From positions 1 to 64,000 of the forward strand of contig CBDBOO010000093.1 of assembly GCA_965208385.1 (NCBI GenBank): DNA of 64,000 nucleotides, in the 5' to 3' direction. The DNA comes from Endozoicomonas sp965208385. Its GTDB lineage: Bacteria; Pseudomonadota; Gammaproteobacteria; Pseudomonadales; Endozoicomonadaceae. Shown piece after piece: positions 36,221 through 45,151 of the stretch. The notes beneath the pieces are model-generated. The model made no database searches. It was not told the origin of the DNA and saw nothing but the letters and a program-made list of their open reading frames with translations. The position numbers were made by a program, and so were the translations under genes. Within the stretch, counting starts at the first letter, position 1. Each line of letters starts with the position of its first letter.

Positions 36221-36547
36221 ATGTTTAAAGGTGGTATGGGCAACATAATGAAGCAGGCCCAGAAAATGCAAGAAGATATGCAGAAAATGCAGGAAGAACT
36301 TGCAAATGCTGAAGTAACCGGAGAATCCGGTGCTGGCCTGGTTAAAGTAGTGATGACGGGACGTCATGATGTCAAGCGGGTAGAGATAGACCCGAGTCTT
36401 ATGGAAGAAGACAAAGAAATGCTGGAAGATTTACTGGCAGCTGCAGTCAATGATGCTGTCCGAAAAATTGAAGCCCAGAACAAGGACAAAATGGGTGATA
36501 TGACATCCGGAATGGGTCTTCCTCCCGGTATGAAACTGCCTTTTTAA
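36221..36547 (+). CDS. ybaB: YbaB/EbfC nucleoid-associated protein
   Basis: 108 residues. N-terminal coiled-coil (MKQAQKMQEDMQKMQEELANAEV) and a central VTGESGAGLVKVVMTG region typical of YbaB, a DNA-binding dimer usually encoded between dnaX and recR. The C-terminus is Gly/Met/Pro-rich (MTSGMGLPPGMKLPF), as in gammaproteobacterial homologues. Confidence 0.96.
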   Translation: MFKGGMGNIMKQAQKMQEDMQKMQEELANAEVTGESGAGLVKVVMTGRHDVKRVEIDPSLMEEDKEMLEDLLAAAVNDAVRKIEAQNKDKMGDMTSGMGLPPGMKLPF

Positions 36548-36649
36548 TGGCCGATACTCTACCGGTTGTGGAAAATAACAGGCTCGCTACTGGTGAATGT
36601 TGTCGCGGCTTGTTCAGTTAGATTGTCAATCAAGAGATAGTAGTCATCT

Positions 36650-37249
36650 ATGTATAGCCCTCTTATCAAGGAGTTGATGGAATCTCTGCGCTGTTTACCC
36701 GGGGTTGGGCCGCGCTCGGCTCAGCGGATGATGCTGCACCTTCTTGAAAGGGATAGGGAAGGTGCTGTGCGTCTTTCAGCGGCGTTGTCCCAGGCAGCGG
36801 AAGGCGTTGGGCGGTGTAAACAGTGCCGAACACTGACAGAAGACGATATCTGTGGAATCTGCCTGTCGCCATCCCGGATTGACAAGACGCTGTGTGTCGT
36901 CGAAAACCCTTCGGATGTGATGGCCTTTGAGCAGGCGGGAGGGTTTTCCGGTCGTTATTTTGTGTTGATGGGGCATTTGTCACCCATCGATGGCATCGGG
37001 CCCGCGGATATCGGTATTGACCAGCTTTTGATGCTTGTGAAAGACCGCGCCGTTGAAGAAGTAATTCTGGCCACCAATCCGACGGTTGAGGGTGAGGCAA
37101 CGGCACATTATATTGCTGAAGAGCTCAAGCTGATGAAGGTAATTACATCCCGGATTGCCCATGGCGTACCGCTGGGCGGAGAGCTGGAGTATGTCGATGG
37201 TGGCACACTGGCGCATGCAATGGCAGGTCGCACCCGGGTTGATATTTGA
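36650..37249 (+). CDS. recR: Recombination protein RecR
   Basis: 199 residues. Helix-hairpin-helix (LRCLPGVGPRSAQRM), a four-Cys zinc finger (CKQCRTL..DICGIC), a Toprim domain (LCVVENPSDVMAFEQAG) and the conserved end SRIAHGVPLGGELEYVDGGTLAHAMAGR (region). It works with RecF and RecO to load RecA at gaps. Standard ybaB-recR context. Confidence 0.97.
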   Translation: MYSPLIKELMESLRCLPGVGPRSAQRMMLHLLERDREGAVRLSAALSQAAEGVGRCKQCRTLTEDDICGICLSPSRIDKTLCVVENPSDVMAFEQAGGFSGRYFVLMGHLSPIDGIGPADIGIDQLLMLVKDRAVEEVILATNPTVEGEATAHYIAEELKLMKVITSRIAHGVPLGGELEYVDGGTLAHAMAGRTRVDI

Positions 37250-37250
37250 A

Positions 37251-37390
37251 GTAGAGTTGAAAGTAGAGTTGAAAGGTGGATATAGGTGCGTTACCTGTAC
37301 AGGTTACGGATTATTAGACACTTTCACTCTGGTCAGACACTGATTTATACCCTCGAAACTTATATTCTCGAAACTTATACCCTGAAAGTT
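37251..37390. repeat. Short tandem duplications in recR-fucP spacer
   Basis: Two copies of GTAGAGTTGAAA at 37251-37274, then CTCGAAACTTATA-type units repeated about three times at 37349-37390. The remaining spacer to 37490 holds no gene and no certain promoter. Confidence 0.7.
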
Positions 37391-37490
37391 CGTATGACCC
37401 TGCCTGTACCCGGATACCTTGGGTATAACGTCTACTTTGCCTGATACTGGGTAAAAAACATGACAAAAGAGAATTTACTGCTAATTTCCT

Positions 37491-38864
37491 ATGATAAAAG
37501 GTGAATGCCTTTGGTGTTTCAAAAGCCCTGTCACTGATATTACGGGAGAGTGCGAGTTGTCAGAAGAGGTTTCGAACCCAAAATTGCAGCCTGTGGTGCC
37601 ACAGCACGTTCTTATCCCTTTCATATTGCTGGTCAGTTGTTTTGCGCTTTGGGGGCTGGCTAACAATATGACCGATGTTCTGGTCGCCCAGTTTCGTAAA
37701 ATTTTTTCCCTTAATGATTTTCAGTCCGGACTGGTTCAGACCGCATTCTATGGTGCTTACTTCTGCCTGGCGCTGCCCGCTGCAATCTTTATTCGTCGGT
37801 ATAGCTATAAAGCGGGAGTTTTGCTTGGGCTGGGGTTATTTGCTGTTGGTGCGGTGATGTTTCTGCCATCAGGCAAATGGCTTCAGTACGAGTATTTCCT
37901 GTTTTCACTGTTCGTTCTAGCCAGTGGTTTATCTATTTTGGAAACCAGTGCTAACCCATACATTCTGACAATGGGATCGCCAGAAACGGCTACCCAGAGA
38001 CTTAATCTCGCCCAGTCTTTTAATCCTGTTGGTTCAATACTGGGTGTTGTCATCGGTAAATTTTTCATTCTGGCTGGTTTGCACCCGGTATCTGAAAATG
38101 AGCGTGAGAAAATGCCGGCTTACCTTCTGGAGCAGATTCAGAGAGAAGAGCTTGAAGCGGTTCTGGGGCCTTATTTAGCCGTGGCTATGGTCATTATCGT
38201 TGTCTGGCTGGCCATTGCATTCTTTCCGATGCCGAACTGTCGTTCCAGAAATAGTGGTGATTCAAAGTGGCTGGATAAAAAATCATTTGAAAGGCTGTTC
38301 AGGAACCGGCTGTTCATAAAGGGGGTTGTGGGGCAGTTTCTCTATGTAGGCTGCCAGATTGGCTGCTGGTCATACACTATCCGTTATGTCATGGCTCAGC
38401 AGGGCGGTACTGAAGCAATGGCTTCAAGCTATCTTCTGGCCTCGATAATCCTGTTGGCGAGCTCGAGGTTTATTTGTACTCTGCTGATGAATTACGTTTC
38501 TCCGGAACGGCTGCTTACCATTCTGGCTGCGGTGGCTGCGACCTTACTCTTTATGGTTATTCTGGTGGGAGGCAAAACCGGAATCTATTCCCTGGTTTTG
38601 GTGTCAGGCTGCATGTCGCTGATGTTTCCTACCATTTTTGGCATTTCCCTGGCGGATTCTGGTGATGATGTTTCGCTTGGTGGAAGTTGCATGATAATGG
38701 CCATTCTCGGTGGTGCTGTATTAACAGCATTGATGGGAGTGGTTTCTGACTGCTGGTCAATCAGTGCCGCTTTTGTGATTCCACTGATTGGATTTATATA
38801 TCTGGTTTATTTTGGTCGCACTGCCAGTCGACTCAAAATAAAACTGAGCAGCGGATCAATCTAA
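37491..38864 (+). CDS. fucP: FucP-family sugar/proton symporter
   Basis: 457 residues, with about 12 membrane segments of the major facilitator superfamily. FALWGLANNMTDVLVAQFRKIF and ETSANPYILTMG are hallmark segments of the L-fucose permease family. The start is uncertain: ATG at 37491 adds a 22-residue Cys-rich leader, while TTG at 37557 (SEEVSNPKLQ..) has GGGAGAG-type sequence nearby and would fit homologues better. The neighbouring SDR starting 10 bp downstream suggests uptake plus oxidation of fucose or a related sugar. The assignment to fucose rests on family. Confidence 0.82.
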   Translation: MIKGECLWCFKSPVTDITGECELSEEVSNPKLQPVVPQHVLIPFILLVSCFALWGLANNMTDVLVAQFRKIFSLNDFQSGLVQTAFYGAYFCLALPAAIFIRRYSYKAGVLLGLGLFAVGAVMFLPSGKWLQYEYFLFSLFVLASGLSILETSANPYILTMGSPETATQRLNLAQSFNPVGSILGVVIGKFFILAGLHPVSENEREKMPAYLLEQIQREELEAVLGPYLAVAMVIIVVWLAIAFFPMPNCRSRNSGDSKWLDKKSFERLFRNRLFIKGVVGQFLYVGCQIGCWSYTIRYVMAQQGGTEAMASSYLLASIILLASSRFICTLLMNYVSPERLLTILAAVAATLLFMVILVGGKTGIYSLVLVSGCMSLMFPTIFGISLADSGDDVSLGGSCMIMAILGGAVLTALMGVVSDCWSISAAFVIPLIGFIYLVYFGRTASRLKIKLSSGSI

Positions 38865-38873
38865 GGTGATATT

Positions 38874-39638
38874 TTGAATTTGGGCCTGATGGGTAAAACT
38901 GTCTTAGTGACAGGAGGGTCCAGCGGTATTGGCTGGGCGATCGTTCAGAGTTTTTTGTTGGAAGGTGCTCATGTTCTTAATGTGAGTCTGGAGCCGCCGG
39001 TGGAAGAGGTATCAAGTCATTGTGCTTTTATCAGAGCGGATTTGCGTCAGCCTGAAGAGTGTCAGCGTGCTGTTGAAGATGTATTTTCCCGAGTGCCGGT
39101 TATCGATATTCTGATTAATAATGTCGGGGTGAATGATAGTGTTGGATTGAAAGAGAGTCCTCAGTGTTTTGTGGATTCTCTGAAGATAAACCTGCTTCAC
39201 TATTTTGCCATGACACATTATGTGCTTGAGTCTTTGAAAAAGACTCGGGGAGTTGTTATCAATATCGGTTCGAAAGTGGCTTTCACAGGGCAGGGTGGTA
39301 CATCGGGGTACGCTGCTGCCAAAGCCGCAATCAATGGACTGACCCGGGAGTGGGCTGTTGAACTGGCCAGGGATCATGTTCGGGTGAATGCTGTTATTCC
39401 GGCTGAAGTAATGACACCCATGTATCAGCAATACCTGAACAGGGGTTTTGCCGGCAACGGTGAAAAAGAAATTGCCAGCCTGATTCCCTATGAGCAACGA
39501 TTTACCCGCCCTGAAGAAGTGGCTGATACAGTGGTATTTCTCGCATCAGAAAAGGCCGGTCACATCACCGGGCAACTGGTTTTTGTTGATGGAGGCTATA
39601 CCCATCTGGACCGCCGCTGTACCGTATCTGTTTTATAA
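38874..39638 (+). CDS. SDR, probable L-fucose (sugar) dehydrogenase
   Basis: 254 residues starting at a TTG codon (38874) that has AAGGTG five bases upstream; an ATG at 38889 lacks a ribosome site. Motifs: VTGGSSGIGWAIVQSF, NNVGVN, and the Ser..Tyr-x-x-x-Lys triad in NIGSKVAFTGQGGTSGYAAAKAA. The end FVDGGYTHLDR is characteristic of SDRs that oxidise L-fucose or D-arabinose. It is co-transcribed with the fucP-like gene. The rest of a fucose pathway (lactonase, dehydratase, aldolase) is not here: IS debris begins directly after the stop. Confidence 0.8.
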   Translation: MNLGLMGKTVLVTGGSSGIGWAIVQSFLLEGAHVLNVSLEPPVEEVSSHCAFIRADLRQPEECQRAVEDVFSRVPVIDILINNVGVNDSVGLKESPQCFVDSLKINLLHYFAMTHYVLESLKKTRGVVINIGSKVAFTGQGGTSGYAAAKAAINGLTREWAVELARDHVRVNAVIPAEVMTPMYQQYLNRGFAGNGEKEIASLIPYEQRFTRPEEVADTVVFLASEKAGHITGQLVFVDGGYTHLDRRCTVSVL

Positions 39639-39672
39639 AACTGTACCTGTAGGTAGAGTCCTGTCCTGGCAT

Positions 39673-39816
39673 GTGTTTGTTCTTCTTTCTGTTCGGTTTT
39701 ATTCCATTAATAATGGCCTCGAACAATTCATCCCAATCTTCAAGTAACCAGGAAAGAAAAATACGTGTAATTAGCTTCCAGAGATAGCTTCGCGTCCCTT
39801 TCGATCGTTCTTTCAA
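39673..39816 (-). pseudogene. C-terminal remnant of IS4-like transposase
   Basis: About 48 codons (KERSKGTRSYLWKLITRIF and on) match the C-terminus of the intact transposase at 40847-42208 (KERSKGVRTYLWKLVTRIF). The reading frame has lost one base just upstream. It is on the opposite strand to the intact copy and its right terminal repeat is gone, so it marks an older insertion of the same family. Confidence 0.85.
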
Positions 39817-39829
39817 CGCCTTTTGAAAT

Positions 39830-40054
39830 ATAACTAGTACTGCGTTTTTCTGAATTTGAGACTGAGGAACGTCTGACCGACCAGATAATTTCTATTCATC
39901 CAATTCAGAGACGATATTCATATTCAAACACTTGATATTGTAGATTTTTACGATAGATATGATATTTGGCACATACCCCACCATTAGCCAGCTTTCAATG
40001 AAGAAACTGAACGACGGTTTTGTTGTTTACTGCCTCAATCAATGAGGCTTTTCA
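39830..40054. other. Spacer, IS630 end region
   Basis: 225 bp between the transposase remnant and the IS630 C-terminus. It should contain the end of the IS630 element (ACTGAACGACGG near 40006 resembles an inverted form of sequence near 43064). There is a GCCTCA/TGAGGC hairpin at about 40031-40049. No gene. Confidence 0.4.
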
Positions 40055-40720
40055 TTATCCAGTGCAAGCGGGTTCTGGCAACACAGGATAAAGCTTTTTC
40101 AGCTTAATTCGCGCATCCTCTGTGGTGAAACGCCACTCCATCGCAGATTTACAAGCATTGCGCTCTGCCTCCCAAGCTTCCACTTCACGGCGAAGTGTAT
40201 CCTGATCCGGTATACGACAGTTCAAACATTGGCGACTCAGTATGCTCAACTCTATTTCAGCCATATCCAGCCAGCTGCCGTGTTTTGGCGTGTAGTGAAA
40301 CTCAAGTTTGTTCGCAATTCGGTTCGCCTCTTCAGGGCTAAAGGCTTTATAAAGGGACGCTGGTGTATGGGTGTTCAGGTTGTCCTGCACCAATACAATC
40401 TTATCGGCCTCCTTATAACGACCGTCCACTAACTCTTTGATCTGATGCGCCCAGTCTACAGCCGTTCTGCGATCAGTGATCTCAACATGTCGCCAACCTG
40501 CCAGAGGCTCGAATATCATGAAGATATTACTGACGCCATTGCGGTCATACTCCGTGTCATAGCGTTCGGGCTTGCCAGGCTCTATAGGGATAGGTTCACG
40601 TACCTCAATGATTAACTGTTTATTGCTTTCGTCGAGACAAACCAAGGGACGCTTGGGGTCATAAGGTTGTTGGTAAAGATCCAGAATCTCCTCCATAGCA
40701 CTGACAAATTGGGCACTTTG

Positions 40721-42349
40721 CAGCAATTCCCGTCGATTATTCAACTCTTTGCGAGACTAGGTCTACGGGATGGCCAAAAAAAATGTTTTCGCAGACTCAA
40801 GAGACTAAAATAGAAAGACCTGATATCAGTCGCCGTTGAGTCAATCATGACTACTGCTCTCCAGAAATACAGCAAGCATCTTAATGTTAATAACCTAATC
40901 CTTCAGGTCTGTAAATGCTTTGATCAAATCCCGGATTACCGCCCTAACCATTGTGCCAATGGCATCCCCTTTCCCAACTTTGCAAAATCTGCCTTTGCCA
41001 TGATGCATCAGAAGTATGATTCACTTCTGTCGTTTGATACTGATCAGGCCGACCCTGTTATTCGCCATAACCTTGAAACTCTTTATCACGTGAAAGACGG
41101 CGAGGTGCCTTGTGATACCCACATGAGAGAAATTCTTGATCCAATAGATCCAGGCGAGTTTCGCAAGCCATTCAAAAAACTTTTCTCCCTGGTTCAACGA
41201 AACAAACTTCTCAAGGCCTTCGAATTCAAGTGTGCGAATTTAAAAGACTATTATCTGATGCCTGTTGATGGAACAGGTCTCTTTTATTCCGGGGAGTGCC
41301 GTTGCAACGAGTGTTGTGTAAAGAATAAGGGAAAAACCAACGAATCCTATTATCACAACTTGATGGGTGGTTGCATAGTTCATCCTGACCAAAAAACAGT
41401 CATTCCCTTTGCACCGGAAGCCATCGTTCTTCAGGATGGTGCCACCAAAAATGACTGTGAAAAAAACGCAATAAAACGCTATCTGGCACACATGAAGCGA
41501 GAGCACCCTCATCTTGATTTTATCGTTCTTTTGGATGGTCTTTACGCTGACAACCCCACCATTGAACTGATCAAGGGCTATGAATGGCATTATATTATCG
41601 TTGCCAAAGATGGAAATCATCTATCGCTTATTGAGGCTATGGATGCGCTGTGTGAACAGGGCAATATCAAATACCATGAGATAATCAATAAAGAACAGGG
41701 CCTAAAACATTGGTTTCGTTACGCCAATAACGTGCCACTTAATGCATCCGAATTCGCTATGGATGTCAATGTTCTGGATTATGTAGAGACCGATAAAGAA
41801 GGTAGACGCCATACCTGGTGCTGGGTTACTGATATTGAGTTGACAGAAGAAACCGTTGAAGCCGTTATGATAGGAGGTCGATGTCGCTGGCATATAGAAA
41901 ACCAAACGTTTAATACCCTGAAAAATCAAGGCTACAACATTGAGCATAACTACGGTCATGGGAAGCATCATCTGGCTTCGAACCTGGCTTATTTGACCTT
42001 TTTGGCATTTATGGTTGATCAAATTCAGGAAATGACCAGCCCGGAGTTTAAAAAGGCCTTAAAAGAACGATCGAAAGGCGTTCGAACCTACCTGTGGAAG
42101 TTAGTGACACGCATTTTCCTGTCTTGGTTTCTTGATGGCTGGGATGAGCTGTATGAAGCGATTAACAAAGGTATAAAACCGGGCCGGATTAAAATTAACA
42201 GCTCATAGGATATAGATGTAGTCAGGGTTTCAGGGTAAACAGTAAATTCAGTGATGCACTTTAAGTGCAAGGATGTGCTTGTCAGTCTTTTTTGAAGCAA
42301 TGTAAATAAATTTATACATCCATCGTCGCTTTATGATCGGGAACTGCTG
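40721..42349 (+). mobile_element. Intact 1629-bp IS with 9-bp duplication
   Basis: Left end CAGCAATTCCCGTCG, right end (inverted) CAGCAGTTCCCGATC, flanked on both sides by GGCACTTTG. It is inserted in the IS630 transposase. It encodes one DDE transposase (40847-42208). The terminal repeat is the same as that of the 197-bp elements at 42514, 54366 and 55539 (CAGCAATTCCC), which also make 9-bp duplications. Confidence 0.92.
40847..42208 (+). CDS. tnp: DDE transposase, IS4-like
   Basis: 453 residues, apparently complete. Catalytic candidates: Asp in MPVDGTGLF, Asp in VLLDGLYADN, and Glu in CRWHIENQTFNTLKNQGYN, the last resembling IS4-type enzymes. A Cys-rich insert (GECRCNECCVKNKG) follows the first Asp. 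The 9-bp duplication of its element fits the IS4 group, but I cannot fix the ISfinder family by eye. It is the probable source of transposase for the 197-bp non-autonomous copies. Confidence 0.85.
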   Translation: MTTALQKYSKHLNVNNLILQVCKCFDQIPDYRPNHCANGIPFPNFAKSAFAMMHQKYDSLLSFDTDQADPVIRHNLETLYHVKDGEVPCDTHMREILDPIDPGEFRKPFKKLFSLVQRNKLLKAFEFKCANLKDYYLMPVDGTGLFYSGECRCNECCVKNKGKTNESYYHNLMGGCIVHPDQKTVIPFAPEAIVLQDGATKNDCEKNAIKRYLAHMKREHPHLDFIVLLDGLYADNPTIELIKGYEWHYIIVAKDGNHLSLIEAMDALCEQGNIKYHEIINKEQGLKHWFRYANNVPLNASEFAMDVNVLDYVETDKEGRRHTWCWVTDIELTEETVEAVMIGGRCRWHIENQTFNTLKNQGYNIEHNYGHGKHHLASNLAYLTFLAFMVDQIQEMTSPEFKKALKERSKGVRTYLWKLVTRIFLSWFLDGWDELYEAINKGIKPGRIKINSS

Positions 42350-42513
42350 GGCACTTTGCTCTTCAGGGATACACCATTCCTTCTTCAGCCAAGGTTTAAT
42401 TTCGTTTTTTTTAACTCGGCATGAACGGTGCTTCTGGAGATTTCGTCAACATACTTTAGCTCAACCATTTTGTCTCGCAGTAGGTTCAGCGTCCAACGAC
42501 ACCGACCTTCCGG

Positions 42514-42710
42514 CAGCAATTCCCCACGTTTCATTAAACCCCTTGGTATCACTAGCGTACGAAGTCGTATATATTTTGTATGCTCGTGATAAATAGTCGA
42601 GTTTTTGGGAAAAATTACATATCTCAACACGTAAGCAGCTGTAGCTGCGCCCTGCGTGTGATGCTTCTTATACGCTGTTACCGATGTCGTATAAGCATGG
42701 GGAATAGCTG
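42514..42710. mobile_element. 197-bp non-autonomous element, copy 1
   Basis: Ends CAGCAATTCCCCACG and, inverted, CAGCTATTCCCCATG. Flanked by ACCTTCCGG (42505-42513 and 42711-42719). It interrupts the IS630 transposase, and precise removal restores CSPPPEGRCRWT in frame. An inner palindromic stretch AGCAGCTGTAGCTGC-type is present. It encodes no transposase. Confidence 0.93.
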
Positions 42711-43128
42711 ACCTTCCGGTGGAGGCGAGCAGGCAATGGCGATAAGGTGAGCTTGTCCTTCACCGTCCAGTTTGCGCTTGTGACTATTACCAGCATGCTT
42801 GCCATTAATGGCTACTTCCAAGCCTTCTTCAACGAGGCGCTGACGAAGGCGGCAGATAGTAACCACCCTGACACGGAAAGTTTTGGCTACCTGTTGGTGA
42901 GTCAGGGGAGATTGGTTTTCATCAATGGCTAAAAGAATTCCAGCTCGACGTTTCTTGTGCTGAGCAACTCTGGGTTTATCCCGCTTGATCAGGGTTTCAA
43001 GCATTACCCGCTCATCATCAGTCAATCGGACATGATATTTGATTAACATCGTAACTCCGTCGTTTGTTTCAGTGGAGTTATCAGGATGGGCTATTTTACG
43101 AAAATATCATTTCGAGCCGAATGGAGTA

Positions 43129-44843
43129 CTAGGAGCCAGACCGAGAATTAACCCGCACTGTCAAAGTAAAAAGCTAGAATTCAAAATCGATCAATATTTG
43201 ATCGATTTTGGAAGAGTTTTAGTCATACTTAACCATTTCAAGCCTTTTCTTACCCTTTATGCTGCATTTCTCAACCTTTTTACATCTTCAAGACGGATTG
43301 ATCCCGTGGATACCGCTGTCGCACATTTTTTCATATTGTGCGCCGCGCATACCAGTGAGAATTCCGCATCTACTTTCTCTTTACCTCTGAGGCTAAAGCC
43401 CCGGAAACCGGAATTCTTAATCTGACCAAACGGTGGCTCTGCAATTACCTTGCGATGGACGTATACCGCCTTCGCTTCTTTTGTCTCCATCTTTTTATTC
43501 ATGGCCTGTCGCACGACTTCAAATTTGTCTGTACGAATCACCCGGCCAGCTTCTTTCTTTGAGCCGCTGCATCTTGAGCGATAGGGACACTCTGTGCATA
43601 TATCTTTATCTGCACGATAACCTTTCCTTTTGGCCTTGCTCTGGGGCTTGGTGACGAGCTTTTTTCTGGCGGGACAGATAAATACATCCGCGTCGGCATC
43701 GTAAGTAAAATCGGCTTTGACAAACTTCCGGTCAGAATTTTCAAGGCCTGTCCCTGCGGCCTTTTCCTGACGGTCCGTGGCGACATAGGCATCAATACCA
43801 CTCTCGTCCAGGGTCTGTAGATTTGAGCCCGAATTGTAGCCATTGTCCAAGCTCATCTTATCCACAGTTTCACCCTCGGTGGTCTCGGATAATGCCGCCA
43901 GGGCTGGCTCTACTTCCTGTAAATCATTCGCGCTCTGGCTGACGTGTTGGCCAACGATAATTTGGTTATCTTTATCAACGCTGATTTGTGCGTTGTAGCT
44001 GTATTCACAGTGTCCTTTTTTGCTCATGATCCGGGCGTCATGATCTGAAAAGCTGATTTGTTTTTTGTCGTCTATCAGTTCGCCCGGATTAAGCGTTTCT
44101 TCACGCTCTTCAAGCGCCTTTTTGGCTTTCTTAATTTTCTCGAGACGCTCTTGTTTGAATTGCAAGTCTTCAGGAATACTGTAGCCATTAGCCTCCTGAT
44201 AAGTGTCGTCTTCTTCCTGATCACACTGGCGGGCTTTATTGATCAGATCATCAATCTCAGCACTCAGCTCTGCTTCTTTAGCCTTAAGTCGACCATAGCT
44301 CATGGCTTTGTGCTTTGACGTACTGGCTTTGAATTTAGACCCGTCAAGACTGATATGGCCAAGAGAGGCCATTTTAAGCTCCAGAGCGAGTTTGACACTT
44401 TGCTTAAAGCAATCATGGAAGAATGTCAGGTGATCTTTACGGAAGTCGCCCAGAACCCTGAAATTAGGGCAGTTCATTTGGGCGATGTACATGAAAGCCA
44501 GGTCCTGTCGGCATCGCTTTTCAATTTCACGAGAGCTGAACACACCATGGCTATAGGCGTAGATCAGGATGGAAATGATCAGCTTGGGAGGATAGGCATG
44601 TTGGCCGAGATGATGGTACTTGCTCTCAACTTCAGAGGTATCTATGTACTGAAAAATAGTTTCATAGACATAGCAGTCATGCTGCTTGGGAAGTAGATCA
44701 AAAATATTGGTCGGAAACAGCAAGTGCTGATTAAATTCAACAGGGCTGTCCTTAAATTTTGGTGGTGGCAACATTTGGCATTATTAGAATCAAGATTTGA
44801 GGCCTATCTTAACAGATAAGCCTGTTCTCGGTCAGGCTCCTAG
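43129..44843 (-). mobile_element. IS1182-family element
   Basis: Terminal inverted repeats GAGCC(A/T)GACCGAGAA lie inside CTAG tetranucleotides at 43129-43132 and 44840-44843. It carries a single intact transposase. Its right end abuts, through the shared CTAG, a 214-bp element with the same ends, so the junction is a 46-bp perfect palindrome. Confidence 0.85.
43257..44774 (-). CDS. tnpA: IS1182-family transposase
   Basis: 505 residues. N-terminal domain of the family (NQHLLFPTNIFDLLP, then HHLGQHAYPPKLIISILIYAYSHGVFSSREIEKRC region), a DDE domain with ISLDGSKFKAS, a long coiled insert (residues about 155-230, Lys/Glu-rich), a four-Cys cluster near ICTECPYRSRC, and a C-terminal VHRKVIAEPPFGQIKNSGFRGF segment with the catalytic Glu. 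Frame intact, so possibly active. Confidence 0.92.
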   Translation of the reverse strand: MLPPPKFKDSPVEFNQHLLFPTNIFDLLPKQHDCYVYETIFQYIDTSEVESKYHHLGQHAYPPKLIISILIYAYSHGVFSSREIEKRCRQDLAFMYIAQMNCPNFRVLGDFRKDHLTFFHDCFKQSVKLALELKMASLGHISLDGSKFKASTSKHKAMSYGRLKAKEAELSAEIDDLINKARQCDQEEDDTYQEANGYSIPEDLQFKQERLEKIKKAKKALEEREETLNPGELIDDKKQISFSDHDARIMSKKGHCEYSYNAQISVDKDNQIIVGQHVSQSANDLQEVEPALAALSETTEGETVDKMSLDNGYNSGSNLQTLDESGIDAYVATDRQEKAAGTGLENSDRKFVKADFTYDADADVFICPARKKLVTKPQSKAKRKGYRADKDICTECPYRSRCSGSKKEAGRVIRTDKFEVVRQAMNKKMETKEAKAVYVHRKVIAEPPFGQIKNSGFRGFSLRGKEKVDAEFSLVCAAHNMKKCATAVSTGSIRLEDVKRLRNAA

Positions 44844-45057
44844 GAGCCTGACCGAGAACAGGCTGTCCTACGCGGCAACTGCTCCTGCGTTGCACTAGCT
44901 CCTGCATCCATGCAGTCGTGCGGTCGTGCGGTCGTAGCAAATCGGTCTGAAAATTCGCTTTTGTTCGTTGAATAGCTCGCTATTCGCCTCTCAAAACCAA
45001 ATCTTCATCCTCAATTTTCTACAATCCTCGCTACGGACGCTATTCCCGGTCAGGCTC
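44844..45057. mobile_element. 214-bp non-autonomous IS1182-like element
   Basis: Ends GAGCCTGACCGAGAACAG and, inverted, GAGCCTGACCGGGAATAG, flanked by CTAG on the left and CTGG on the right. No coding capacity. It contains a tandem GTGCGGTC duplication near 44911-44930 and hairpins (GAATAGCTCGCTATTC). It lies between the IS1182 copy that shares its ends and the jet operon, and finishes 94 bp before jetA, so it may carry or disturb the operon promoter. Confidence 0.82.
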
Positions 45058-45151
45058 CTGGCGGGAATTGTTGCCATGAAAGCATTGTATTTTGAGTAAT
45101 GTTTATATTTAATCTGCCATACTCAGCAAGAACGTAATTGATTACTGAACT

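Larger units (their letters stand above)
40055..43049 (-). pseudogene. tnpA: IS630-family transposase, broken by two insertions
   Basis: The N-terminal helix-turn-helix half (LTHQQVAKTFRVRVVTICRLRQR) starts at 43049 and the DDE half (CLDESN, VQDNLNTH, HGSWLDMAEIE) ends at 40055. Between them lie the 197-bp element at 42514-42710 (9-bp duplication ACCTTCCGG) and the IS at 40721-42349 (9-bp duplication GGCACTTTG). Removing both with one duplication each leaves 1151 bp, one base short of 384 codons. The missing base is in a run of eight A at about 42405-42413, where the frame shifts. IS630 transposases use TA targets, so this enzyme is not the source of the 9-bp duplications. Confidence 0.9.

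Noticed and set aside
42385..42630. 81-codon minus-strand frame as a separate gene
   Set aside because: It is a fusion of the 197-bp element's outward frame with the middle of the broken IS630 transposase.
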